Source of the DNA: an uncultured Oscillospiraceae bacterium
Lineage (GTDB): Bacteria > Bacillota > Clostridia > Oscillospirales > Oscillospiraceae
Direction: 5' to 3'
NCBI GenBank assembly: GCA_910588625.1
Contig: CAJUQN010000030.1
Location: forward strand, 1-25,861
DNA: 25,861 bases
A model generated the notes under the pieces. It was not told the origin of the DNA, made no database searches, and saw only the letters and a list, made by a program, of their open reading frames with translations. This document shows positions 1 to 5,574 of this stretch, one piece after another; within the stretch, counting starts at the first letter, position 1; the number at the start of each line of letters is the position of its first letter. The position numbers were made by a program, and so were the translations under genes.

Positions 1-104
1 GGATTTTTACGACCTGTGGTCTTTCAGACTCGTATCCGGCAGTTTGTCGCTTACAGATGCAAAATCCGCCTTTTACAGACGGAGTAAACTCGCTATCCGC
101 CTAT

Positions 105-140
105 CCCCAGGGTGACCGGAAAAGTCCGGCAGCTCTGGGG
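105..140. other. Interrupted hairpin downstream of sigG
   Basis: Outer arms CCCCAG (105-110) and CTGGGG (135-140) enclose inner arms CCGGA (116-120) and TCCGG (125-129), with a 4-base loop. It lies 35 bases past the sigG stop codon and could end or stabilise the sigG transcript. There is no clear T tract, so terminator function is uncertain. I see no gene in 1-175. Confidence 0.4.
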
Positions 141-175
141 CGTTGCTTTCCCGCCACGGTTACATTTGCTTCGTT

Positions 176-667
176 TTACAGTTCTTTTCGGATTCGATTC
201 AGCGCATTCTTCTCCAACCGCGACACCTGGGCCTGGGATATTCCCACCTCGGCAGACACCTCCATTTGGGTCTTGCCTTGAAAAAACCGCAATGCCAGAA
301 TGCGCTGCTCCCGCTCATCCAGTTTGTTGATGGCGTCCTCTAAGGCAATGTGCTCCAGCCACGCCTCATCCGTATTCTTTTTATCCTTCACCTGGTCCAT
401 AACACATACCGTATCCCCGCCATCCGAATATACTGGCTCAAATAGAGAAACTGGGTCCACTACCGCGTCCAGAGCCATCACCACATCCTCTCGACGCAGC
501 TCCAAAATCTGGGCAATCTCCTCCACGGTAGGCTCCTTCTGATGCTCTGCCATATATTTTTCCTTGGCCTGGAGCACTCGATAGGCAGTATCTCGCACTG
601 ACCGAGACACCCGGATGGCGCTGTTGTCCCGAAGATAACGACGTATCTCTCCCACAATCATCGGCAT
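176..667 (-). CDS. sigG: SigG C-terminal half (regions 2.4-end to 4), separated from its N-terminal half
   Basis: This encodes the last 161 residues of the forespore sigma factor SigG. It starts with MIVGEIRRYLRDNS and contains IRVSRSVRDTAY, the DPVSLFEPVYSDGGD segment and the region 4 helix-turn-helix (GKTQMEVSAEVGISQAQVSRLEK). All match Bacillus SigG, as I remember it, in order and spacing. Native sequence begins at the CCG codon 664-662. The frame upstream belongs to the inserted element and stays open to 709. The ATG codons at 667 and 661 follow AGGAAGG, so the fragment might be translated alone from recombinase mRNA, but it lacks the core-binding part of region 2. Added to the 96 codons at 5157-5444 it gives a 257-residue protein, against about 260 in B. 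subtilis. The lack of any stop codon or frameshift in either half argues against simple decay. Confidence 0.93.
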   Translation of the reverse strand: MPMIVGEIRRYLRDNSAIRVSRSVRDTAYRVLQAKEKYMAEHQKEPTVEEIAQILELRREDVVMALDAVVDPVSLFEPVYSDGGDTVCVMDQVKDKKNTDEAWLEHIALEDAINKLDEREQRILALRFFQGKTQMEVSAEVGISQAQVSRLEKNALNRIRKEL

Positions 668-688
668 AGCCTTCCTATGTTGAAAAAA
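660..688. repeat. Element border on the sigG C-half side: 7 bp core plus 22 bp arm
   Basis: The core ATCGGCA (660-666) is followed inside the element by a 22 bp arm at 667-688 (TAGCCTTCCTATG then TTGAAAAAA). The arm matches the reverse complement of the arm at 5134-5155 at 20 of 22 positions. Its last base is 4 bp from the recombinase stop codon (693), the usual place for a serine-integrase attachment site. Confidence 0.85.
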
Positions 689-692
689 CAAA

Positions 693-2111
693 TTAAACTG
701 ATAAACCAAATTTCAATTTTACATCGGTATAACCATCAGAAATTGTGATGCCTTCTACAACGGACACCAATATCACCCGCTGTTCCTGAACCGACATATA
801 GGGCCAAACGTCCCGAATCCCCTCCAGCCGTTGATAAACGCTCATGGCAGTCCGAGTCGATGCTCCTTTGGTCCGTTCCGCTTCAATCGCCTCATTGAGA
901 CGGTCAACATCCTCCCTCGCTGCTTTGATCGCTTCCAGTAGATAGGTATCCCCGCTATCTCCATACAGCCCATACAGGCGTCGGAGCTTTGCCTCCGCTT
1001 TTTTTAGCTGTTCCTGGAGCATCTTCACCAGGCTTCCCGACTCTACGGATTTTCGGGCTCCCTCCAACCTTTCCCGCGAGACAGCGAACAAGGTCTGTAC
1101 CACTCCCTCCTCCACATCTTCCGCAAAGGGAGCCGGACCATCACAATTTGGGTCACGCACCAAGTACTGCTTGCTGCGCTGTTGTGAGTAGCAGACCAAT
1201 TTATACCCCGCTTTTCCCCACTTCATATACCGCATTTTCGCACCGCATACGCCGCAGCGGCATAACCCTGTGAGCAAATGGCTGGTTCGAGTCACTAGCT
1301 TTGCCGCGGACCGTTCGGCTAGGAGCTCCATGGCCCGTTCATAGGTTTCCAACGGGATAATTGGCTCATGGCGCCCTTGATACTCCTCGCCTTTATAGAC
1401 GATGTAACCGGCATTTGATTTTCGGGTGATGATGTTATAGACCAGCTTTTCATATTTTAGGTCAAGGCTATCTGCAATCGTCTGCATAGATTCCCCGGCA
1501 AGATAGCGGTCATAGACATAGCGGACCGTCTCCGCCTGCTCATTCGGAACCAATACTCCCTTTGCCGAATCATAGTCATAGCCATAAGGTGTCCGACCTC
1601 CGCCGGGCCAGTAACCCTTTTCCACCCGTTTCTGCATCCCGCCACGGGTCCGCTCAAAAATGTTTTCCCGCTCCAGCTGGGCAAATACTGACAGGATACC
1701 CACCATGGCCCTTCCAAATGCCGTATCAGTGTTGAAGCTCTCCAAGATGGAAATAAACGCCACATTGGCCGGAATCATGACATCTTCGATCAAGTGCAGT
1801 GTATCCTTCTGGCTTCTGCTGAGGCGGTCCAACTTGACTACAATTACATGGGTAATCTCACCGGCTTCAATGTCCTGGATCAGACGTTGAATTCCCGGGC
1901 GGTCCAGCGTACTGCCCGAAAACCCGTCGTCCATGTAGTCACGAACCTCTCGAACGTTGGATAGAGTCTTGGAATATGCGCGGAGCTTTTCCAACTGGAC
2001 ATCCAGGGAATAACCTTCATCAACCTGCTTGTCTGTTGATACACGGCGATACAGGGCCACAATAAGCTCACTGACCGCTTCCAGCGGCTTGAACATCTTG
2101 GATTTACTCAT
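693..2111 (-). CDS. Large serine recombinase (SpoIVCA-like), probable sigG-element excisionase/integrase
   Basis: This is a site-specific recombinase of the large serine family, 472 residues from the chosen ATG. The N-terminal resolvase domain has the catalytic serine in YRRVSTDKQ (Ser25) and the arginines of VKLDRLSRS (Arg96, Arg99). A Recombinase domain follows at about 165-265 (GRTPYGYDYD). A zinc-ribbon segment has Cys284, 286, 289, 307 and 323, and a coiled coil spans about 365-415. GGAGGT stands 3 bases before the ATG at 2111. An in-frame TTG at 2129 is less likely. The gene ends 4 bp from the element border, as recombinases that act on adjacent att sites usually do. Its job is probably excision of the element from sigG, as SpoIVCA does at sigK. 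The family is certain; the timing is inferred. Confidence 0.93.
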   Translation of the reverse strand: MSKSKMFKPLEAVSELIVALYRRVSTDKQVDEGYSLDVQLEKLRAYSKTLSNVREVRDYMDDGFSGSTLDRPGIQRLIQDIEAGEITHVIVVKLDRLSRSQKDTLHLIEDVMIPANVAFISILESFNTDTAFGRAMVGILSVFAQLERENIFERTRGGMQKRVEKGYWPGGGRTPYGYDYDSAKGVLVPNEQAETVRYVYDRYLAGESMQTIADSLDLKYEKLVYNIITRKSNAGYIVYKGEEYQGRHEPIIPLETYERAMELLAERSAAKLVTRTSHLLTGLCRCGVCGAKMRYMKWGKAGYKLVCYSQQRSKQYLVRDPNCDGPAPFAEDVEEGVVQTLFAVSRERLEGARKSVESGSLVKMLQEQLKKAEAKLRRLYGLYGDSGDTYLLEAIKAAREDVDRLNEAIEAERTKGASTRTAMSVYQRLEGIRDVWPYMSVQEQRVILVSVVEGITISDGYTDVKLKFGLSV

Positions 2112-2160
2112 TTTACCTCCCATCTGCAAAATCTGCCCCCTGCCGCGAAGCCATATATAG

Positions 2161-2189
2161 ATTGTATCATTTCAAAATACCCTTTTCAA
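2161..2189 (-). promoter_or_regulatory. Candidate SigA-type promoter for the recombinase
   Basis: TTGAAA (2189-2184), a 17-base spacer and TACAAT (2166-2161) lie about 50 bases before the recombinase start. The -35 box is inside the last codons of the 55-residue ORF and the -10 box just follows its stop codon. GATACAAT also resembles a SigE -10 box (CATACAAT-like), but I see no matching SigE -35 box. Confidence 0.5.
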
Positions 2190-2334
2190 TCAAACTCTCC
2201 TTCTTACCGCTATTTTCCATCCGCTCTAAAACCGTGGCGAATACATGGTCCATTGCAGGAGTGGAAATCTGCATCAAGCGCAGCTGTTCAAAGGTGAGTT
2301 GTTTTCCTTCTGTATCAAAATATCGAAATACCAT
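2167..2334 (-). CDS. 55-residue protein upstream of the recombinase, candidate recombination directionality factor
   Basis: The ORF starts at ATG 2334 with MVFRYFDTEGKQLTFEQL and ends ...SLIEKGILK. GGAGGT stands 8 bases before the ATG, an ideal ribosome binding site, so I consider it a real gene. It ends 55 bases before the recombinase start, on the same strand. I recognise no family. The sequence is charged and probably helical, with no membrane segment or cysteine. Large serine integrases usually need a small partner protein to excise, and the SP-beta partner SprB is about this size (58 residues). That function is suggested here only from size and position. Another small element protein or a DNA-binding regulator is equally possible. 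Confidence 0.62.
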   Translation of the reverse strand: MVFRYFDTEGKQLTFEQLRLMQISTPAMDHVFATVLERMENSGKKESLIEKGILK

Positions 2335-2531
2335 TTACGATGACCTCCAAGCAAATGATATCCACGATTTTTCCATCCTAAACAGCATAAAGGTTTGAGG
2401 GCTCACGTCCATCCCCCCCACATTCTCTCAAACTACCAATACTATCCTCAGTTCCAGCTCCAGCAAATACCAATAATTTTCTATATGCAGAACATTCTGC
2501 GAGGTAACTCTACATATACCAGTAATAACTC

Positions 2532-2560
2532 TTGACACATATCGAACATCGCTATATAAT
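2532..2560 (+). promoter_or_regulatory. Consensus SigA promoter of the padR operon
   Basis: TTGACA (2532-2537), 17 bases, then TATAAT (2555-2560): a perfect consensus promoter 46 bases before the padR start. Such a strong promoter suggests control by repression, which fits the PadR operators over it. In 2335-2606 I otherwise see only these signals and the leader of the 55-residue ORF. Confidence 0.85.
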
Positions 2561-2587
2561 CATCCCATAGACTATCGATATTCGATA
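2540..2587. promoter_or_regulatory. Two probable PadR operators
   Basis: TATCGA-TAT-TCGATA (2573-2587) is a perfect inverted repeat just after the -10 box. TATCGA-ACA-TCGCTA (2540-2554) has one mismatch and fills the spacer between -35 and -10. Their centres are 33 bp apart, about three helical turns, so two dimers could sit on the same face and block the polymerase. The repeats are visible; PadR binding is inferred from position. Confidence 0.65.
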
Positions 2588-2606
2588 TACTCAAGGAGGT
2601 GAATAG

Positions 2607-2933
2607 ATGGCCCGAAGAAAACTGGAGACCTTGAGCGAGCAAATGTATTATGTCCTTCTCTCCCTGCACACCGAACCCATGCATGGATACCGTATTATGC
2701 AGTATGTCAACGATCTGACCCAGGGTCGGGTGGTCATCGGCGCCGGGACCCTCTATGCCCTCCTAGCTCGCTTCGAGGAGGAGGGCTATATCAGACTGTG
2801 CGGTATTGAGGAAGGTCGGAAATCCTACGATCTGACAGACGTGGGCCAAAAGACCCTGGAAAACGAGTTTGACCGGCTCCGACAGCAGGTATCTGACGGA
2901 GCAAAGCAATTGAAAAAGGGGGATATGAAATGA
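2607..2933 (+). CDS. PadR-family transcriptional regulator
   Basis: A 108-residue winged-helix repressor of the PadR family. The N-terminus (LSEQMYYVLLSLHTEPMHGYRI) and the wing segment (GAGTLYALLARFEEEGYI, about residues 47-64) are typical, followed by LTDVGQKTL and a short C-terminal dimerisation helix. AGGAGGTGA precedes the ATG. The last bases overlap the DUF2812 start as ATGA, so the two are translated together. PadR-DUF2812 pairs are common in Firmicutes, where the regulator usually represses its own operon. The operators at 2540-2587 fit this. The inducing signal is unknown. Confidence 0.92.
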   Translation: MARRKLETLSEQMYYVLLSLHTEPMHGYRIMQYVNDLTQGRVVIGAGTLYALLARFEEEGYIRLCGIEEGRKSYDLTDVGQKTLENEFDRLRQQVSDGAKQLKKGDMK

Positions 2934-4093
2934 ATACGAGCTTTGGATTTTTCCCCTATGAAGCCATGAACTACAAAGCGGCCCAGACTTGGCTGAACCG
3001 CAAGGCAGCGCAGGGCTGGGGATTAAAGCACATCTATCTGGGCTGTATCGCCCGACTCCAACGAATGGAACGTCCGAGTCATTTCGTGGACCTGGATATC
3101 CGGAGCGGCTTTGACGGCGGGACAGACGTGGATTACTTACAGCTCTGCTCCGACGCGGGGTGGGAGCTGGTCCAGCAGCTTCGGGGGATGCTGCTGTTCC
3201 GGTCCGCGCCTGGGAAATCTCCCGCACCCATCCAGACCGACGGTGAACTGGAGTGGGAGCGTTTTTGGAAAAAGTACCGGCCCCGCATCTGGTCCACTCT
3301 GATTACCATTATTGCCATTGGCCTGGTGGTTTTTATGCTGTCGCTCTCCACCAGACAGAACCTGACCGTCATGCTGGCCGTCAATTCTGGCCTGCTCTAT
3401 GCCCTTTACCTGATACTGATGATTCTATACACAGTCTTGAAATGGGGGCATTCCAAGTGGTATATGTCCCGGTGCCGCCGGTCTAATCGTGTGGAGGACC
3501 CTGGGCCTGTCGCCATTTTTGTGGACAGCCTCTACCACCTGCGCATCCCTGTGCTCTGCCTGATTCTCGTCGGCATCATAACAGATAACGCATTGGGGAC
3601 CACAGTAGACCTGGACTGGTATTCCCCCAATGAAACCTATACCGCCACGACAGAAGCCTGTCAGGAATGGCCAGTGCTGATGGCCGTAGACCTGAACCTG
3701 CCAGACAGTGGCTATTCCCGTCACCTGGAAGGCCACCGCACCGTATTGATGGACTTCCTGGAATACCGCGAACTCATCGCCCAGAAGGAGTCTGACGTTC
3801 CCCCCTACATCCTCACCACTGAACGGTATGACTGTCTTACTGAAACACTGGCCAAGCTGGCCATAGCTCAGCGGCAGAAGGAAACCCGCAACGGAGCCTT
3901 CCTCTGGGGCGAACTGGAGTGGGAATCTGCCTCCCTCACAGACTTTGACGAGTGCTATACCTGCCGGGAGGGCTCTTACCTGCTTTTCCGGCAAGGTAAA
4001 GTGGTGGCTCTGGTGGGCTGTTCCGGCGTGAACCTGGCCACATCCCAAAACCTAGAGGTTATTCGAGAACGTATTCTGAACGGCCAGCAATAA
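2930..4093 (+). CDS. DUF2812 domain membrane protein
   Basis: A 387-residue protein whose first 95 residues match the DUF2812 pattern (FFPYEAMNYKAAQTWLNRKA, then AAQGWGL and a GWELVQQ motif near residue 78). Three probable membrane segments lie at about 122-140, 146-171 and 204-222. An outer or cytoplasmic C-terminal domain of about 165 residues has no motif I recognise. It overlaps padR by four bases. Family members usually sit next to PadR regulators and have no known biochemical role. A membrane stress or envelope function is plausible but not shown. It lies inside the sigG element and is probably cargo. Confidence 0.82.
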   Translation: MNTSFGFFPYEAMNYKAAQTWLNRKAAQGWGLKHIYLGCIARLQRMERPSHFVDLDIRSGFDGGTDVDYLQLCSDAGWELVQQLRGMLLFRSAPGKSPAPIQTDGELEWERFWKKYRPRIWSTLITIIAIGLVVFMLSLSTRQNLTVMLAVNSGLLYALYLILMILYTVLKWGHSKWYMSRCRRSNRVEDPGPVAIFVDSLYHLRIPVLCLILVGIITDNALGTTVDLDWYSPNETYTATTEACQEWPVLMAVDLNLPDSGYSRHLEGHRTVLMDFLEYRELIAQKESDVPPYILTTERYDCLTETLAKLAIAQRQKETRNGAFLWGELEWESASLTDFDECYTCREGSYLLFRQGKVVALVGCSGVNLATSQNLEVIRERILNGQQ

Positions 4094-4139
4094 AGAGAAA
4101 GCCCATACCGTCTTGTTTCGATGATATAGGCTTTCTCTT
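4093..4139 (+). terminator. Probable terminator of the padR-DUF2812 operon
   Basis: Arms AAGAGAAAGCC (4093-4103) and GGCTTTCTCTT (4129-4139) form an 11 bp stem around a 25-base loop, directly after the DUF2812 stop codon. There is no long T tract, so efficiency is uncertain. Confidence 0.5.
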
Positions 4140-4185
4140 CCCTCCAAATTGCGCACCGATACTCCAGTATTTTTTATGCAGATTG

Positions 4186-4215
4186 TTGACATTCTATCTT
4201 CCTCTGCCGTATAAT
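4186..4215 (+). promoter_or_regulatory. SigA promoter of the mgtC-like gene
   Basis: TTGACA (4186-4191), an 18-base spacer and TATAAT (4210-4215) lie 43 bases before the chosen start codon. Both boxes are consensus. Confidence 0.75.
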
Positions 4216-4258
4216 AACGATAAAAGAGACTTTGCGCCGGAGAAAGGGGACTCATGTC

Positions 4259-4924
4259 ATGATTCCAGATACGTGGGAATATCTCTTGCGTCTCGCTCTG
4301 GCCGCCTTATTCGGCGGAATCATCGGCTTAGAGCGGGAGCTCCGGTCCAAAGGCGCGGGCATCCGCACCCATCTCATCGTGGCCTTTGCCTCCTGCATGA
4401 TGATGCTGGTGTCCAAATACGGCTTTTTTGACATGATGAACTATGAGGCTATCAAACTGGACCCCAGCCGCATCTCTGCCGGACTGGTCACCGCCATTGG
4501 CTTTTTGGGCGCCGGCACCATTTTCGCCCGCGAACGAGGTGTCACCGGCCTGACCACTGCCGCCGGACTCTGGGCCACAGTGGGCATTGGCATGACGACT
4601 GGGGCCGGGATGTATGTCATTTGTACCTTCGGCACCATATTCATTGTGACGATCCAGGCCATTCTCTATCGAGATCACGCCTTGCTGGGCAATGTCAGCG
4701 CTGTCGTTTACATCCAAATCGAAGACCGGCCCGAGGCACTGGACCGCCTCCATAAGGAACTGGATAAGCTGGGACTGAAACCGTGCAGCTCCAAGTATCA
4801 GCGGACTAGTGGAGCGCTTTCCGTCGAATTTCAGTTTGACCATATTCCCTGCTCCGAACAGGAATTGGCGCAGCTAGTCGCTCCGTTGGTGAAACAACCT
4901 TACATCAAGTCGCTCCGTTGGTAA
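4259..4924 (+). CDS. MgtC/SapB family membrane protein
   Basis: A 221-residue protein from the ATG at 4259, which has AAAGGGG nine bases upstream. The conserved MgtC domain contains GGIIGLERE (about 19-27), GFLGAGTIF (81-89) and GLTTAAGLW (97-105) among four or five membrane segments. A C-terminal ACT-like cytoplasmic domain follows (about 148-221). MgtC proteins help bacteria cope with low magnesium and acid, and modulate the membrane ATP synthase in Salmonella. Whether this copy does so is unknown. It has its own promoter and terminator, and is apparently cargo of the sigG element. The frame is open upstream to a TTG at 4232, which lacks a ribosome binding site. Confidence 0.92.
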   Translation: MIPDTWEYLLRLALAALFGGIIGLERELRSKGAGIRTHLIVAFASCMMMLVSKYGFFDMMNYEAIKLDPSRISAGLVTAIGFLGAGTIFARERGVTGLTTAAGLWATVGIGMTTGAGMYVICTFGTIFIVTIQAILYRDHALLGNVSAVVYIQIEDRPEALDRLHKELDKLGLKPCSSKYQRTSGALSVEFQFDHIPCSEQELAQLVAPLVKQPYIKSLRW

Positions 4925-4951
4925 AGCGTCTCAAAAGCATTCGATAAAAAC

Positions 4952-5009
4952 CAATACTCCAATCTTTTAACCATTTATCGGTTCAAAAGACATGGAGTAT
5001 TGATTTTTA
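4952..5009 (+). terminator. Terminator after the mgtC-like gene
   Basis: Arms CAATACTCCA (4952-4961) and TGGAGTATTG (4993-5002) enclose a second stem, TCTTTTAACC with GGTTCAAAAGA, giving one long hairpin followed by ATTTTTAT. From here to the element border (5134) I see no gene. Confidence 0.75.
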
Positions 5010-5133
5010 TTCAAGTATCTTTGTTTCTATTTGAGTATATAGACCGGACTTTTCATATGCTGTTTGCGAATCGAACACTGGACACGATATGTATGGCTTC
5101 GCGAAGGGCTTTTTTGCGCATCATGTGTGATTC

Positions 5134-5161
5134 TTTTTTCAACTTAGGAAAGCTATCGGCA
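5134..5161. repeat. Element border on the sigG N-half side: 22 bp arm plus 7 bp core
   Basis: The arm 5134-5155 (TTTTTTCAACTTAGG then AAAGCTA) abuts and shares one base with the core ATCGGCA (5155-5161). It is the inverted partner of 667-688, with mismatches at two positions. Joining both inner arms in an excised circle gives a near-perfect palindrome around the asymmetric 6 bp centre TGCCGA, as expected of a serine-integrase attP. Confidence 0.85.
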
Positions 5162-5444
5162 CCCCGTAAGTGGAAAAACGCACGTCCATATCAACATTAA
5201 AGTTGTCAATGGCTTTGATTAATCCGATACACCCCACCTGGAACAGGTCATCCACGTTTTCTCCTCTGCCAGAAAACTTCTGAATGACCGACAGCACCAG
5301 CCTCAGATTGCCGGAGATCAGCTCCTCTCTGGCCTGCATATCCCCCTCCCTGGCCCGGCGCAGCAGCTCCAGGCTCTCTTCACTTTTCAACACCTTTAGC
5401 TTGGCGGTATTGACCCCGCATATCTCTACCTTGCCCTGCACCAC
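5139..5444 (-). CDS. sigG: SigG N-terminal half (regions 1.2-2.4), interrupted by the element
   Basis: Residues 1-96 are those of the forespore sigma factor SigG. They include KVEICGVNTAKL, NLRLVLSVIQKF, DDLFQVGCIGLIKAIDNF and FSTYGVP. After Pro96 (codon 5159-5157) the frame enters the inserted element and adds only IAFLS before a TGA at 5139. The product lacks the rest of region 2.4 and regions 3-4 and cannot recognise promoters. The GTG at 5444 gives the same N-terminal length as B. subtilis SigG; a second GTG follows at 5441, and GAGGTG lies just upstream. It follows sigE by 130 bases, the classic spoIIGA-sigE-sigG order. Precise excision would fuse it in frame to the half at 176-661. Confidence 0.94.
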   Translation of the reverse strand: MVQGKVEICGVNTAKLKVLKSEESLELLRRAREGDMQAREELISGNLRLVLSVIQKFSGRGENVDDLFQVGCIGLIKAIDNFNVDMDVRFSTYGVPIAFLS

Positions 5445-5475
5445 AAAACACCTCGCTCAAAATCGGTTCAGAATC

Positions 5476-5503
5476 AGTATTTCCCTTGGAAGCTCTTTCA
5501 TAC
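5476..5503 (-). promoter_or_regulatory. sigG: Candidate SigF-type promoter of sigG
   Basis: GTATG (5503-5499) and GGAAATACT (5484-5476), 14 bases apart, resemble the SigF boxes GYATA and GGnnAnnnT. SigF is known to transcribe sigG in the forespore of other spore formers. The -35 box has one mismatch and the spacing is one or two bases short, so the call is tentative. It lies about 30 bases before the sigG start. Confidence 0.4.
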
Positions 5504-5574
5504 GGCGGTGGGACACGCTATATTTTTTATCGTCAGACTACTTTCGATGGACTTCTTATTCTCTCAATTTTCTG

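Larger units (their letters stand above)
660..5161. mobile_element. 4,495 bp skin-like intervening element inserted in sigG
   Basis: The element is bounded by the direct repeat ATCGGCA (plus strand) at 660-666 and 5155-5161. Removing one repeat and everything between joins sigG codons GGG-GTG-CCG to ATG-ATT-GTG and restores the conserved FSTY.VPMI.GEIRRYL segment. It carries a large serine recombinase whose stop codon lies 4 bp from the end repeat, a 55-residue ORF, padR-DUF2812 and mgtC. Similar elements are known in sigK of B. subtilis and Clostridioides difficile and in spsM (SP-beta). I know of no described one in sigG. The target gene, the precise in-frame restoration and the recombinase are read from sequence. 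Developmental excision is inference. Confidence 0.92.

Noticed and set aside
176..709. sigG C-half as an ordinary pseudogene fragment
   Set aside because: Both halves are uninterrupted, add up to full length and join exactly in frame at a shared 7 bp repeat, which random decay would not give.
2162..2398. A 78-codon plus-strand frame opposite the 55-residue ORF
   Set aside because: No ribosome binding site, whereas the minus-strand ORF has an ideal one.
3425..4048. A 207-codon minus-strand frame opposite the DUF2812 gene
   Set aside because: No ribosome binding site or motif; the plus strand carries the coherent padR-coupled gene.
4328..4843. A 171-codon minus-strand frame opposite mgtC
   Set aside because: Low-complexity translation and no start signals; the plus strand has all MgtC motifs.
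2144..5103. The 12 bp string TATGGCTTCGCG at 5092-5103 and inverted at 2144-2155 as a regulatory repeat of the element
   Set aside because: About one such 12 bp match is expected by chance in 4.5 kb searched on both strands.
660..5161. Ordinary transposon with terminal inverted repeats and a 7 bp target duplication
   Set aside because: The borders could be read this way, but the only mobility gene is a large serine recombinase abutting the border, with no DDE transposase, so a site-specific element fits better.
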